A DNA stretch of 52,010 nt from Pseudarthrobacter cellobiosi. GTDB taxonomy: Bacteria; Actinomycetota; Actinomycetes; Actinomycetales; Micrococcaceae. The first letter of the stretch is position 1, and each line of letters starts with the position of its first letter. Made by a program: the position numbers and the translations under genes. Location: NCBI RefSeq assembly GCF_023913755.1, contig NZ_JAMXBJ010000044.1, positions 1 to 52,010 on the forward strand, given 5' to 3'. The notes beneath the pieces were generated by a model. The model searched no databases and had not been told where the DNA came from. It was given only the letters and a program-made list of their open reading frames with translations. This document shows, piece after piece, positions 18,558-30,120 of this stretch.

Positions 18558-20510
18558 CTACCAGATGCTGACGCGAGCGTCCTGCGGCATCCACATGCCA
18601 TCCTGGTCGGTCACGCCAAAGGCCTGGTGGAAGGCGTCCAGGTTCTTGGCGATGGCGTTGGTCCTGAATTCGTTGGGGGAGTGGGGATCCGTGGCGAGCC
18701 TCCTGATGGCCTCTTCGGACCGGATCACCTGCCGCCAGCCGGCTGCCCAGGACGCGAAGAACCGCTGCTGCCCCGTCAGTCCGTCCAGAACTTCCGGTTC
18801 CTTGCCGTCAAGGCTGAGCAGGTAAGCCTTGTAGGCGATGGTCAGGCCACCAAGGTCGCCGATGTTCTCCCCGAGCGTCAGCTTGCCGTTGACATTGTGC
18901 CCCGGCGCCGCATACGGGGACAACTCGTCGTACTGTGCCACCAGCTTGGCTGTGAGTTTCTCAAAGGCCGTCCGGTCATCCTCGGTCCACCAGTTCCGCA
19001 GCGCGCCGCCGCCGTCGAACTGCGACCCCTGGTCATCAAAACCGTGGCCGATCTCGTGGCCAATCACCGCTCCGATGCCACCGTAGTTAACGGCGTCGTC
19101 GGCGTCGGCTGTGAAGAACGGTGGCTGCAGGATAGCGGCCGGGAAGACGATCTCGTTCAGCATCGGATGGTAGTACGCGTTGACCGTCTGCGGTGTCATA
19201 AGCCACTTGTTGAGGTCCACCGGTTTGCCCACCTCATCCAGGTGGCGGTCGACGTCAGCATTGTGGGCCCGCTCAACGTTCCCCAGAAGGTCCAGCGGGT
19301 CGATTTCCACAGCGGAGTAATCGATCCACTTGTCGGGGTAGCCGATCTTGGCGCGGAAGGCCTCCAGTTTCCGCAGCGCCTCGGCCTTTGTTTCCTCACC
19401 CATCCAGGCAAGGCTGGTGATGGACTGCCTGTATGCCTCGATCAGGTTGGCCACCAGGGTCTGCATGCGGGCTTTGTGGGTTTCGGGGAAGTGCTTCGAG
19501 ACGTAAATCTGCCCAACGGCCTCACCGAGTGCAGCTTCGACGACGGCGACGGCCCGCTTCCAGCGGTCCTTGTTCCGGGGCGTGCCGCTGATGGTTGTTC
19601 CGTAGAAGGCAAAATTGGCATCCACGAACTCGGAGGACAGGTACGGCGCGGCGCCGTTGACGACCCGCAGGGCCAGCCACTCCTGCCACACGGAGAGCGG
19701 CTCGGACTCCAGCAGGCCGGCGGCCCCACTGAAGAAGTCCGGTGTGCTTACTACGATCTCGTTGCGCTTGTCGGCGTCGATCCCGGCAGCTTCGAACCAG
19801 GTGTTAAGGAGCGGGAACAGGGTGGCCGCTTCCTCAGCGGACTTGAGGTTATAGGTCTTCCGCGGGTCGCGCAGGGTGACGTTGTCCCAGTGGTGGGATG
19901 CGAGGCTGGTTTCGAGGGCAACGACGCGTGCGGCCGCAGGCTCCGGATCGGCCACTCCGGCCAGGGTGAACATGGTCCTGACATGCTCGCCATAGGCCTT
20001 GACCATGGGGGCGAACTTCTCTTCCCGGTAGTAGGACTCGTCCGGCAGTCCCAGGCCACCCTGGCCGGTGTAGAGCAGGATGCGGTCCGGGTTGCCAGCG
20101 TCCGGAGCCGGGTAGATGTAGAAGAGCCCGGACACGTCTGACCGGAACAGCCGCCCGGCCAGGGCCACGAGATCAGCAACCGTGGTAGTGGCAAAAACCT
20201 CGGCAAGCCGCCCGCGGATGGGCTCCATGCCTTTGGCCTCCACAGTGGCTTCGTCCATGAAGCTGTTGTAGAGCTCGCCCACCTTACGTTCTATCCCGCT
20301 GGCGGCTTCACCCTTGGCGGCTGCTTCCTCGATGATGTCCCGGACCGCGATCTCCGCTCCGTCGCGCAGCGCGGTGAAGGTTCCCTCGAGTGGCCGGTCA
20401 TCCGGAATTTCGGTGGCCTTGAGCCAGGACCCGTTCACGTGCTGGTACAGGTCATCCTGCGGCCTGACGGTGTGGTCAATGTTGGACAGATCGATCCCCG
20501 AGATGGGCAC
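18558..20510 (-). CDS. M13 family zinc metallopeptidase (PepO/neprilysin-like)
   Basis: The 650-residue product is a full-length M13 endopeptidase. It carries the zinc motif HEIGH within VIGHEIGHGFDDQGSQFDG (about residue 485), the downstream Glu motif ENIGDLGG, and the substrate-binding NAYYHP. M13 enzymes cleave oligopeptides; no signal peptide is visible, so it is probably cytoplasmic. The frame is open to 20624, but the GTG at 20510 has a near-ideal GAAGGAG site 5 bases upstream. It is divergent from the leu leader and leuA. Confidence 0.94.
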   Translation of the reverse strand: MPISGIDLSNIDHTVRPQDDLYQHVNGSWLKATEIPDDRPLEGTFTALRDGAEIAVRDIIEEAAAKGEAASGIERKVGELYNSFMDEATVEAKGMEPIRGRLAEVFATTTVADLVALAGRLFRSDVSGLFYIYPAPDAGNPDRILLYTGQGGLGLPDESYYREEKFAPMVKAYGEHVRTMFTLAGVADPEPAAARVVALETSLASHHWDNVTLRDPRKTYNLKSAEEAATLFPLLNTWFEAAGIDADKRNEIVVSTPDFFSGAAGLLESEPLSVWQEWLALRVVNGAAPYLSSEFVDANFAFYGTTISGTPRNKDRWKRAVAVVEAALGEAVGQIYVSKHFPETHKARMQTLVANLIEAYRQSITSLAWMGEETKAEALRKLEAFRAKIGYPDKWIDYSAVEIDPLDLLGNVERAHNADVDRHLDEVGKPVDLNKWLMTPQTVNAYYHPMLNEIVFPAAILQPPFFTADADDAVNYGGIGAVIGHEIGHGFDDQGSQFDGGGALRNWWTEDDRTAFEKLTAKLVAQYDELSPYAAPGHNVNGKLTLGENIGDLGGLTIAYKAYLLSLDGKEPEVLDGLTGQQRFFASWAAGWRQVIRSEEAIRRLATDPHSPNEFRTNAIAKNLDAFHQAFGVTDQDGMWMPQDARVSIW

Positions 20511-20624
20511 AGATGCTCCTTCGTGTGACGTGCCGCGGCCGGCGCTGGCACCGGCGCGGCGTCTGCATGTTGGACGATAAGGACGGTGGTGCCCTCTCAT
20601 CTTACGCACGCGTGCTACCCTCAA

Positions 20625-22504
<1,880 letters not shown>

Positions 22505-22514
22505 TTCGGAACAT

Positions 22515-22543
22515 GTTGCGCGCCGGGGTTCCCGGCGCGCAAC
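22515..22543 (+). terminator. leuA terminator hairpin
   Basis: A perfect 13-bp stem (GTTGCGCGCCGGG, loop GTT) lies 10 bases after the leuA stop, with no clear T-tract. Confidence 0.75.
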
Positions 22544-22588
22544 GCACCGGCATTGCCGGCTTTCCGGAACTCAGTGCGAAGATTAACC

Positions 22589-23341
22589 GTGGTCCAACAA
22601 TCCTTTGCTGCCCGGTCCTACCGGGATGACGCCGTGGTGCTCCGTACCCACAAGCTCGGCGAGGCGGACCGCATCATCACCCTGCTGACCAAGCACCACG
22701 GCCAGATCCGCGCCGTCGCCAAGGGAGTGCGGCGGACCAGCAGCAAGTTTGGAGCGCGGCTGGAGCCGTTTATGGTTGCAGACCTGCAGTTGGTCTCAGG
22801 AAAGACACTTGACATCGTCACCCAGGCTGTTGCCAAGGGCGCCTACGGCAGCAACATCGCCGCAGACTATGGCCGCTACACCGTTGCCGCTGCCATGACC
22901 GAAACTGCGGAAAAACTGACCGACGTCGACGGCGAAGCCGGCACCGCCCAGTACAACCTGCTGGTGGGCGCGCTGGCCTCGCTGAGCCGGGCCGAACACG
23001 CGCCCGGACTGATCCTCGATTCATATCTCCTGAGGGCCCTCGCCACCGGCGGCTGGGCGCCGAGTTTTACCAACTGCGCCCGCTGCGGCCGGCCCGGCCC
23101 CCATACGGCGTTTTCGGCTCCGCTTGGCGGCATGGTCTGCGCTGACTGCAGGCCACCCGGTTCGCCTGCGCCGGCGGCGGAGACCGTCGTTCTTCTGGGC
23201 GCCCTGCTGACCGGGGACTGGACGACGGCGGATGGCTCGGACGTGCCGCACCGACGGGAAGCCGCGGGGCTGGTGGCCGTATACCTGCAATGGCACCTTG
23301 AACGTGTCCTGAAATCCCTCAAACATGTGGAGCGTGGCTGA
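22589..23341 (+). CDS. recO: DNA repair protein RecO
   Basis: RecO loads RecA with RecR in the RecF pathway. The 250-residue protein has an N-terminal OB fold ([20 protein letters not shown]) and a C-terminal helical part with a zinc motif: C-x2-C (CARCG) and C-x2-C (VCADC). The exact start is uncertain; GTG at 22589 or 22574 would both fit and neither has a strong ribosome site. It runs into uppS with 3 bases between, the usual recO-uppS pair. Confidence 0.92.
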   Translation: MVQQSFAARSYRDDAVVLRTHKLGEADRIITLLTKHHGQIRAVAKGVRRTSSKFGARLEPFMVADLQLVSGKTLDIVTQAVAKGAYGSNIAADYGRYTVAAAMTETAEKLTDVDGEAGTAQYNLLVGALASLSRAEHAPGLILDSYLLRALATGGWAPSFTNCARCGRPGPHTAFSAPLGGMVCADCRPPGSPAPAAETVVLLGALLTGDWTTADGSDVPHRREAAGLVAVYLQWHLERVLKSLKHVERG

Positions 23342-23344
23342 CTA

Positions 23345-24175
23345 GTGGCCTTGGGAAAAAAGAAGAGTCCTTCGCGGCAGCGGAGCGCCCCCGTGGTGGC
23401 ACCGTATCCGCACCCGTCCGGCGCGGTTGCCCCGGCGATCCCCGCAGAATTCGTCCCCCGCCATGTCGCTATTGTGATGGACGGCAACGGCCGTTGGGCC
23501 AACCAGCGGGGCTTGCCGCGGATCGAGGGTCACAAAGCCGGCGAGCCCGCCCTGCTGGATGTGGTGGCGGGCGCAATCGAACTGGGCATCGAATATGTGA
23601 GCGTCTATGCGTTTTCCACCGAAAACTGGCGCCGCTCACCCGAAGAAGTCCGTTTCCTGATGGGTTTTAACAAGGATGTGCTACGAAGGCAGCGCAATCA
23701 GCTGGACGACTGGGGTGTTCGCGTGCGGTGGTCCGGCCGGCGTCCCAGGCTGTGGGGCTCGGTGATCCGCGAACTGGAAGAGGCTGAGGAATTTACCGCG
23801 GGCAACAGCACCTGCACGTTGAACATGTGTGTTAATTACGGCGGCCGGGCGGAAATCACGGACGCCGTATCGGCTATCGCCGCCGAGGTTGCCGCAGGCC
23901 GGCTCAAGCCCGGTGCCATCACGGAGAAAACCATCCAGAAGTTCCTGGACGAACCAGACCTGCCGGACGTGGACCTGTTCCTGCGGAGCTCGGGGGAGCA
24001 GCGGCTCTCCAACTTCCTACTCTGGCAGTCGGCGTACGCTGAGTTCGTCTTTATGGACACGCTGTGGCCCGACGTCGACCGGCGGACCCTGTGGGACGCC
24101 GTCGAAATCTACGCCCAGCGGGACCGGCGCTACGGCGGCGCCGTCGACGCCGCGCCGGGTTCGGCCGTACCGTAA
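23345..24175 (+). CDS. uppS: Isoprenyl transferase (cis-prenyltransferase, UppS type)
   Basis: It makes long-chain Z-polyprenyl diphosphate, the lipid carrier for cell-wall synthesis. The 276-residue protein has the diphosphate-binding [13 protein letters not shown] motif, [10 protein letters not shown], and the C-terminal signature [20 protein letters not shown]. An N-terminal basic extension of about 35 residues is present. The GTG start is 3 bases after recO. Its last 46 bases overlap the convergent alpha/beta hydrolase gene. Confidence 0.95.
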   Translation: MALGKKKSPSRQRSAPVVAPYPHPSGAVAPAIPAEFVPRHVAIVMDGNGRWANQRGLPRIEGHKAGEPALLDVVAGAIELGIEYVSVYAFSTENWRRSPEEVRFLMGFNKDVLRRQRNQLDDWGVRVRWSGRRPRLWGSVIRELEEAEEFTAGNSTCTLNMCVNYGGRAEITDAVSAIAAEVAAGRLKPGAITEKTIQKFLDEPDLPDVDLFLRSSGEQRLSNFLLWQSAYAEFVFMDTLWPDVDRRTLWDAVEIYAQRDRRYGGAVDAAPGSAVP

Positions 24176-25140
24176 CCCCGGAGCCAGCGGGCGAGCCGCG
24201 CATAGGCGTCTGCCCGCACTTTGGCAGGGGAGAGGAAGACGTCGTGGAGCGCGCCGTCGATCCGTTCCACCGTGACGCTGCGCCCCAGTGTCAGGGCGCG
24301 GAGGGCGATGATGTTGACGTCCAGTACCGCGTCGGTGCGCCGCATTTCCTCGGACCAGAACGGCCCGGTGGCGCTTCCACGGGACAGCAGCACCAGGATG
24401 GGTATGTCAATGTCCAGGCCACGGGCCACCTTGGTGTGGCCGGCCAGGATGGCGCTGAGCCAGCCCGCGCGGAGCGGAAATGCCATGGGCGGACGGAACC
24501 TGTCGTCAAGCGGCCACTCGCCGTCGGCTGAACTGCTGATGGTCCGCCAATAAAACCCCCGCTCCGGCAGCCGCAGGACAGCCTCCGGCCGGAACCGCGC
24601 CACGGGTCCCACCATCGTGGACGCAGCACGGCGCACCAGCGAGCTGCCGTGCATCTCCAGCCAGGGACTATTCAATACCAGCTGGGCGGCTGCTCCGGGG
24701 TGGTTGCTGACCCAGAGGGCGGCCACCAGGCCGCCGGTGGAGTGGCCCATCAGCGTGAGGGAGGCCTTGGCTTCCAGTTCCGGCGTGTGCGTGTCGGCCC
24801 GGATGATGGCGATGGCCGCTTCGATCTCGGCGTCATAGTCCGCCAGGTTTGCCACGTAGCCGCCCGGCGTTTCCGGGCGCAGGCTGCGGCCGTGGTTGTG
24901 CATGTCCAGGGCGTAGAACTCGTAGCCCCGGCCCGTCCAGAACCGGGCGAGGTCCACATTGAAGAAGTAGTCGCTCCAACCATGGAGGAACAGTACGGTC
25001 CGTCGCCGGCCGGTGGCCGCCAGTTCGTTCGCCGGACGGAAGCGCACCAGCGTGGCGGTGCGCTTCACGCCGTCGTCGCCCGCGGCCTCGAATGTGCAGG
25101 CTTCGAAGCCAGCACCGAGGATATCTGGCTGCCACCTCAT
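24130..25140 (-). CDS. Alpha/beta hydrolase (serine lipase-like)
   Basis: The 336-residue product shows the oxyanion region [10 protein letters not shown], the nucleophile elbow GHSTGG (about residue 128), and a late Asp/His pair ([10 protein letters not shown]). This resembles serine aminopeptidase/monoacylglycerol lipase-like hydrolases; the substrate is unknown. Its 3' end overlaps uppS by 46 bases in antisense. The ATG at 25140 lies 6 bases after TAGCAT (25147-25152), suggesting a leaderless transcript. It is divergent from pyrD. Confidence 0.88.
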   Translation of the reverse strand: MRWQPDILGAGFEACTFEAAGDDGVKRTATLVRFRPANELAATGRRRTVLFLHGWSDYFFNVDLARFWTGRGYEFYALDMHNHGRSLRPETPGGYVANLADYDAEIEAAIAIIRADTHTPELEAKASLTLMGHSTGGLVAALWVSNHPGAAAQLVLNSPWLEMHGSSLVRRAASTMVGPVARFRPEAVLRLPERGFYWRTISSSADGEWPLDDRFRPPMAFPLRAGWLSAILAGHTKVARGLDIDIPILVLLSRGSATGPFWSEEMRRTDAVLDVNIIALRALTLGRSVTVERIDGALHDVFLSPAKVRADAYARLARWLRGYGTAEPGAASTAPP

Positions 25141-25215
25141 GGCTTTATGCTAGCCGGGGTCGCGTGTATGGCGGCCCGGTTTGGTCTGGACCGTCCGAGA
25201 CGGAAAACTAGAACC

Positions 25216-26289
25216 ATGCGCGTATATCCGACATTCTTCAGGCTGGCCTTTTCGTGGATGGACGCGGAACGCGCCCACAAGATCGGATTCAAGGGAATCA
25301 AGCTTGCCCATGCTTCCGGCGCAGGACGGCTGCTGCACCGGTTCACAGCGCCCGCGGCCTCACTGCAGACTTCTGCATTTGGGCTGACCTTCCCGTCCCC
25401 GTTCGGTCTCGCAGCCGGGTTCGACAAGGAGGGATTCGGCATCGAGGCCCTCACCGAACTTGGCTTTGGCCATGTCGAAGTAGGGACCATCACCGGGCAG
25501 GCGCAGCCGGGCAACGAGAAGCCGCGCCTTTTCAGGCTGATCGAGGACCGGGCTGTCATTAACCGGATGGGGTTCAACAACGATGGCGCGGCCGCCGTCG
25601 AACCGCGCCTCAAAGCGGCACGCGCCGCCCTGCAGCGCAGGTACCCCAACGTGCGCCCCGTGATCGGGGTGAACATCGGCAAGAGCAAGGTGGTGGAACT
25701 CGACGACGCCGTGGCCGATTACCTGATCAGCGCCCGGAGCCTGGCGCCGGCCGCGGACTACCTGGTGGTCAATGTCAGCTCACCCAACACGCCCGGGCTG
25801 CGCCTTCTCCAGGATGTCCAGACACTCCGCCCGCTGCTGACCGCGGTGGGGGACGAGGCGGACAAGGCGGCAGGCCGGCACGTCCCGCTGCTGGTCAAGA
25901 TCGCACCGGACCTCAGCGATGAGGACATCGACGACGTCGCTCAGCTGGCCCTGGACCTTAAGCTGGACGGCATTATCGCCACCAACACCACGATCGGGCG
26001 TGAGGGGCTGGCGTCGCCGGCTGCGAAAGTGGTCGAATGCGGCGCCGGGGGCCTGTCCGGGGCACCGCTGAAGCAGCGTTCCTTGGAAGTCCTTCGCCGG
26101 CTCAAGGAGGCCACCGGGGGCGCGATCACGCTGGTGGCCGTCGGCGGCGTCGAGACGGCGAAAGACGTCCAGGACCGTCTGGATGCCGGTGCCACGCTGG
26201 TCCAGGGCTACACTGCCTTCCTGTACGAGGGGCCGTTCTGGGCGTCCCGGATCAACCGCGACCTGGCGAAAGCCCGACGCAACAGCTGA
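25216..26289 (+). CDS. pyrD: Dihydroorotate dehydrogenase (quinone), class 2
   Basis: PyrD oxidises dihydroorotate to orotate with quinone as acceptor, the fourth step of pyrimidine synthesis, at the membrane. The 357-residue protein has the N-terminal membrane-associating helix region ([20 protein letters not shown]), [11 protein letters not shown], the catalytic Ser region [10 protein letters not shown] and the FMN motif [11 protein letters not shown]. The frame is open far upstream to 24649, but the ATG at 25216 matches family N-termini. A terminator follows directly. Confidence 0.95.
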   Translation: MRVYPTFFRLAFSWMDAERAHKIGFKGIKLAHASGAGRLLHRFTAPAASLQTSAFGLTFPSPFGLAAGFDKEGFGIEALTELGFGHVEVGTITGQAQPGNEKPRLFRLIEDRAVINRMGFNNDGAAAVEPRLKAARAALQRRYPNVRPVIGVNIGKSKVVELDDAVADYLISARSLAPAADYLVVNVSSPNTPGLRLLQDVQTLRPLLTAVGDEADKAAGRHVPLLVKIAPDLSDEDIDDVAQLALDLKLDGIIATNTTIGREGLASPAAKVVECGAGGLSGAPLKQRSLEVLRRLKEATGGAITLVAVGGVETAKDVQDRLDAGATLVQGYTAFLYEGPFWASRINRDLAKARRNS

Positions 26290-26297
26290 TTACGCAA

Positions 26298-26326
26298 CAA
26301 AACCCCGGCAGTCTGCCGGGGTTTTG
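26298..26326 (+). terminator. pyrD terminator
   Basis: Stem CAAAACCCCGGCA, loop GTC, with matching TGCCGGGGTTTTG. The arm ends in TTTT, giving an intrinsic terminator that also faces the convergent DUF3043 gene. Confidence 0.88.
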
Positions 26327-26372
26327 CTGGCTTAGAAGGACTGCGCTGCCGGCGTTTGGTCCGGCGTGCGTA

Positions 26373-26975
26373 TCAGGACGGGTATTGCCCGCGCTTCACA
26401 AGCGGCTTGGGTAGGCGCAGTTTGCGGAACTGCAGGGACCGCATGGAGCCGTACCAGACCGTGCCACGCTCAACCTCGCCGAACTTCTCGGTCAGCTTCT
26501 TGCGGAGCTGCCGGGACAGAATGAACACATCCACAAAGACGGCCAGGAACATCACCCAGAAACCGCCCAGGACATAAACCATCTGCCCGCTGGAAGCCGG
26601 AACGATCAGGGAAATGATGACAAATACCAGGGCGCCGAACATCAGGTATTCGCCCAGGCTGAAGCGCGCATCCACGTAGTCGCGGGCATAACGCTTCTGC
26701 GGACCCTTGTCGCGCAGGGGCAGGAACTTCTCATCACCTGTATCGAGCGCCTGGCGCATTTTGGTCCGCTGGTCCTGGATGGCCTGGCGCTCAGCGGCCT
26801 TGGACGCCTTGCGGTCCTCCGGCACCAGGGGCCGTTTGCGGGCGGCCTCCTGGGCTTTGCGCTTGGGCGTGGGCGCACCCTTGCCCAACGCGGCATCCTG
26901 CCGGGCTGCCGCTTCAGCGGCCTGCTGGTCTATTGATTGCTGCGCCGTTGGCGCTTCCTTTTTACGTCCGAACAC
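26373..26975 (-). CDS. DUF3043 membrane protein
   Basis: The 200-residue product has a highly charged N-terminal half (Lys/Arg/Glu/Ala-rich, likely coiled coil, about 1-95), then two membrane segments (about 108-130 and 137-158) and a basic C-terminus. This matches the actinobacterial DUF3043 family of unknown function. The GTG at 26975 gives the family N-terminus VFGRKKEAP and lies 6 bases after TATTCT (26982-26987), so it is probably leaderless. It is divergent from the M20 dipeptidase with both promoters in a 54-base gap. Confidence 0.85.
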   Translation of the reverse strand: MFGRKKEAPTAQQSIDQQAAEAAARQDAALGKGAPTPKRKAQEAARKRPLVPEDRKASKAAERQAIQDQRTKMRQALDTGDEKFLPLRDKGPQKRYARDYVDARFSLGEYLMFGALVFVIISLIVPASSGQMVYVLGGFWVMFLAVFVDVFILSRQLRKKLTEKFGEVERGTVWYGSMRSLQFRKLRLPKPLVKRGQYPS

Positions 26976-27029
26976 GTGAACAGAATACCTTGCGGCCCAA
27001 GGAGATTCGGCGCGGGTATTGTGTTCGCC

Positions 27030-28475
27030 ATGACTCCCACTCCAGCAGCCAACCCGTCCGACGCCAACACCCCCGGCTCCGGTCACCCTGCACCGGCCAT
27101 CGACGCGGACGGACTCAGGCTCTCCGTCGCAGGTTCCTTCGATAGCACCCTCGACCGGCTCAAGGAACTTGTGGCCATTCCCGGCATCGCCTGGCCGAGT
27201 TTCGATCCTGCCCCCTTGGAAGCCAGCGCGCAGGCCGTTGCGGAACTGTTGCGCACCGCCGGAGTCGAGGATGTCCAGGTCCTGCGCAGTAACAAGGACG
27301 ACGGCACCCCCGGCGGCCCAGCCGTCGTCGCACGCCGGCAGGCAGCCGAAGGAAAGCCGACCATCCTGCTGTACGCCCACCACGACGTCCAGCCGCCCGG
27401 GGACCCGGCGCTGTGGGAAACCGAGCCTTTCGCCGCCGTCGAACGGGATGGCAGGCTGTACGGCCGTGGGGCTGCTGACGACAAGGCGGGGATCATGGCC
27501 CATGTTGCCGCCTATGCTGCAGCGACCGAAGTTCTGGGCACGCAATTCGGCCTTGGTGTGACGTTCTTTTTCGAAGGGGAAGAGGAAGCTGGTTCTCCCA
27601 CCTTCCGTTCGTTCCTGGAAACGCACCGGGAACTGCTGCGGGCAGATGTGATCGTGGTGGCCGACTCCAGCAACTGGAAGGTGGGCATTCCCGCCCTGAC
27701 CACCAGCCTGCGCGGCCTTGTGGACGGAACCATCGAAGTTCAGGTGCTGGAGCATGCTGTCCACTCGGGCATGTTCGGTGGACCCGTGCTGGACGCACCA
27801 ACCCTGCTGTCCCGTTTGATTGCCACCCTGCACGACGCCGACGGCAACGTGGCCGTCGACGGCCTGGTCTCGAATGATAACGTCGGAGTGGAGCTCACCG
27901 AAGCGGAGTACCGTGCTGATTCCTCCGTTCTCGACGGCGTCCGGCTCGCCGGCACGGGAAGCATCGCCGCACGGCTGTGGACCAAGCCCGCGCTGTCCAT
28001 CATCGGCTTCGATGCTCCCGCCGTGGACGTGGCCTCGAACACGCTCCTGCCGCGGGCGCGTGCCAAGTTCAGCCTGCGGCTCGCACCGGGCCAGGATCCG
28101 GCGGCAGCGATGGAAGCCGTTCAACGGCACGTCCAGGCCAACGCGCCCTTTGGGGCGAAGGTGGTGTTCACTCCCGGGGAAAGCGGAAAGTCGTTCCTCG
28201 CTGATACATCCTCCAAGGCGGCGAAGTTCGCCATGTGGGCGCTGGGGGAGGCCTGGGGTGTTCCGGCGGTGGAGATGGGGATCGGCGGGTCGATTCCGTT
28301 TATTGCGGACCTGATGGACGTTTATCCGGACGTCCAGATCCTCGTGACCGGTGTTGAGGATCCCGATTCCCGGGCCCACAGTGCCAACGAGTCCCTTCAC
28401 ATTGGTGATTTCAAGAACGCCGTGGTGGCCGAGGCGCTGCTGCTCGCCCGGCTGAACGCAGAAGGCCTGGCCTGA
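27030..28475 (+). CDS. M20/M25/M40 family dipeptidase
   Basis: The 481-residue zinc-dependent peptidase has the first metal ligand in YAHHDVQPPGD, the bridging Asp in GRGAADDKAG, the catalytic Glu pair in FEGEEEAGSP, and a dimerisation domain (about 215-370). It probably cleaves dipeptides in the cytoplasm. The ATG at 27030 lies 7 bases after TATTGT (27017-27022) and has no ribosome site, so translation is probably leaderless. Confidence 0.93.
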   Translation: MTPTPAANPSDANTPGSGHPAPAIDADGLRLSVAGSFDSTLDRLKELVAIPGIAWPSFDPAPLEASAQAVAELLRTAGVEDVQVLRSNKDDGTPGGPAVVARRQAAEGKPTILLYAHHDVQPPGDPALWETEPFAAVERDGRLYGRGAADDKAGIMAHVAAYAAATEVLGTQFGLGVTFFFEGEEEAGSPTFRSFLETHRELLRADVIVVADSSNWKVGIPALTTSLRGLVDGTIEVQVLEHAVHSGMFGGPVLDAPTLLSRLIATLHDADGNVAVDGLVSNDNVGVELTEAEYRADSSVLDGVRLAGTGSIAARLWTKPALSIIGFDAPAVDVASNTLLPRARAKFSLRLAPGQDPAAAMEAVQRHVQANAPFGAKVVFTPGESGKSFLADTSSKAAKFAMWALGEAWGVPAVEMGIGGSIPFIADLMDVYPDVQILVTGVEDPDSRAHSANESLHIGDFKNAVVAEALLLARLNAEGLA

Positions 28476-28660
28476 ATCCCCATGCCCCTCTGATACCGGT
28501 ATTCCTCCACCGTTGGGAACAATCAGCGGACAGGCTTGGTTACGTCAGGAGTTAGAGCTACAGGGCTGACCGAAGTAGCATGTAGCTATAGCCCGTACCG
28601 TATCCGTAGGGGCAGGCACCGCTGAGGCGGGGCCGCCAGGACCGTCCTAAGGTAGGCCAA

Positions 28661-29050
28661 ATGAGCACCGCAACCAACGAGAACATCACCGAGACCACCA
28701 GCGCTGCCAGCGATGAACTGGCCGCACACGAGGTCAAACTGACCGACGTCGCAGCCGGTAAGGTGCGCAGCCTCCTGGAGCAGGAAGGCCGGACCGATCT
28801 CCGCCTCCGCGTTGCCGTCCAGCCCGGCGGCTGCTCCGGCCTCATCTACCAGCTGTACTTCGACGAGCGCCTCCTCGATGGAGATGCCGTCCGCGACTAT
28901 GACGGCGTCGAAGTTGTTGTGGACAAGATGAGCGTGCCGTACCTCAGCGGAGCCAGCATCGACTTCGAGGACACCATCTCCAAGCAGGGCTTCACCATCG
29001 ACAACCCCAACGCCGGTGGCTCCTGCGCCTGTGGTGATTCGTTCCACTGA
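28661..29050 (+). CDS. erpA: Iron-sulfur cluster insertion protein (HesB/IscA/ErpA family)
   Basis: A-type carriers pass Fe-S clusters to target proteins. The 129-residue product has the three conserved Cys: C58 (GGCSGL), C122 and C124 (SCACGD). The N-terminal 22 residues are a low-complexity Thr/Ala extension. A TAAGGT box at 28648-28653 lies 7 bases upstream, though AAGG could instead be a ribosome site. It lies just before ctaC and may serve the Rieske protein of this region; that link is inference. Confidence 0.93.
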   Translation: MSTATNENITETTSAASDELAAHEVKLTDVAAGKVRSLLEQEGRTDLRLRVAVQPGGCSGLIYQLYFDERLLDGDAVRDYDGVEVVVDKMSVPYLSGASIDFEDTISKQGFTIDNPNAGGSCACGDSFH

Positions 29051-29180
29051 CCCGGTTCTTTCGCCCGATGCCGGCGCCTGCTCTCCGTCCGCCAAAAACG
29101 GCACGGAGGCACGGCGCCGACATGTGGGCGAAACGCCCGGCAGAGCGGTAAGCTCTACACCGAGTAGTAAAACTTTTAGT

Positions 29181-29211
29181 GTGCCCGGACGGCCCCTTGG
29201 GTGGCCGGGCA
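29181..29211 (+). promoter_or_regulatory. Hairpin in the ctaC leader region
   Basis: TGCCCGG (29182-29188) pairs with CCGGGCA (29205-29211), with GGCC arms inside, about 27 bases before the ctaC start. It could be a leader structure or the erpA terminator. Confidence 0.4.
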
Positions 29212-29237
29212 ACAGCAACAAGTAGGAAGGGCCGTCT

Positions 29238-30110
29238 GTGAGTTCGCAGAACCGAACCGGCAGCCGACGCAAAACGATCACTACGATCTCAGGCTTGGCA
29301 GTTGCCGGCGCGTTGGTTTTGACTGGATGTTCGCCAGAGGTAGAGAAGGGGTGGCTGCCCACCGAGCGTGGCACCACCAATCACACTGACCGGATCATGG
29401 ACCTCTGGGTCAACTCATGGATTGCAGCCCTCGTTGTGGGCATCATCACGTGGGGTTTGATCGTTTGGTGCCTTGTCGCCTACCGCCGCCGCAAGGGCAC
29501 CACGGGTTTCCCGCGGCAGACCAGCTTTAATCTCCCGCTGGAGGTCTTCTACCTGACCATCCCGCTGTTCATGGTCCTGGTGTTCTTCTACTTCACCGAC
29601 CGCGACCAGCAGGCCATCGATGACCGCTCCAAGCCGGCCGACGTCGTTGTTGACGTCCGCGGCAAGCAGTGGGCCTGGGACTTCAACTACAAGTCCGGCG
29701 ACGTCGTTACCGAGGACGTCCACGAAGCAGGAGTCCAGGCACACCTGACGGGCAACACCATCAATAAGGAAGCGCTTCCGACGCTCTACCTGCCGGTTGG
29801 AAAGTCAGTTGACCTCGAACTGAACTCCCGCGATGTCATCCACTCTTTCTGGGTTCCGGCCTTCCTGCAGAAGCGCGACATGATCCCCGGCAAGACCAAC
29901 TACATCAGGTTCACCCCCACTAAAGAGGGAACCTACGACGGCAAGTGCGCCGAGCTCTGTGGTGAGTACCACTCCGAAATGCTGTTCCGCGTCAAGGTTG
30001 TCTCTGAAGCCGAATTCCAGGCTCACATGGACAAGCTCAAGGCAGATGGCAACACGGGACTTCGCGGCGAAGAGTATGACCGCAACCCGAACCTGAACGA
30101 AATTAAGTAA
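29238..30110 (+). CDS. ctaC: Cytochrome c oxidase subunit II
   Basis: Subunit II accepts electrons from cytochrome c through the CuA centre. The 290-residue precursor has a lipoprotein signal with lipobox (LVLTGC31), two membrane helices (about 57-80 and 100-120) and a periplasmic-side cupredoxin domain with CuA ligands in [12 protein letters not shown] (about 230). The GTG at 29238 has AGGAAGG about 7 bases upstream. It forms an operon with ctaD and ctaF. Confidence 0.97.
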   Translation: MSSQNRTGSRRKTITTISGLAVAGALVLTGCSPEVEKGWLPTERGTTNHTDRIMDLWVNSWIAALVVGIITWGLIVWCLVAYRRRKGTTGFPRQTSFNLPLEVFYLTIPLFMVLVFFYFTDRDQQAIDDRSKPADVVVDVRGKQWAWDFNYKSGDVVTEDVHEAGVQAHLTGNTINKEALPTLYLPVGKSVDLELNSRDVIHSFWVPAFLQKRDMIPGKTNYIRFTPTKEGTYDGKCAELCGEYHSEMLFRVKVVSEAEFQAHMDKLKADGNTGLRGEEYDRNPNLNEIK

Positions 30111-30120
30111 GGGGAGCGAC

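Noticed and set aside
18627..20141. A 504-codon frame antisense to the M13 peptidase
   Set aside because: The sense strand carries the complete zinc peptidase with HEIGH; the antisense product has no recognisable domain.
24649..25215. Long upstream extension of pyrD
   Set aside because: It lies fully antisense to the alpha/beta hydrolase gene and is not part of class 2 PyrD proteins.
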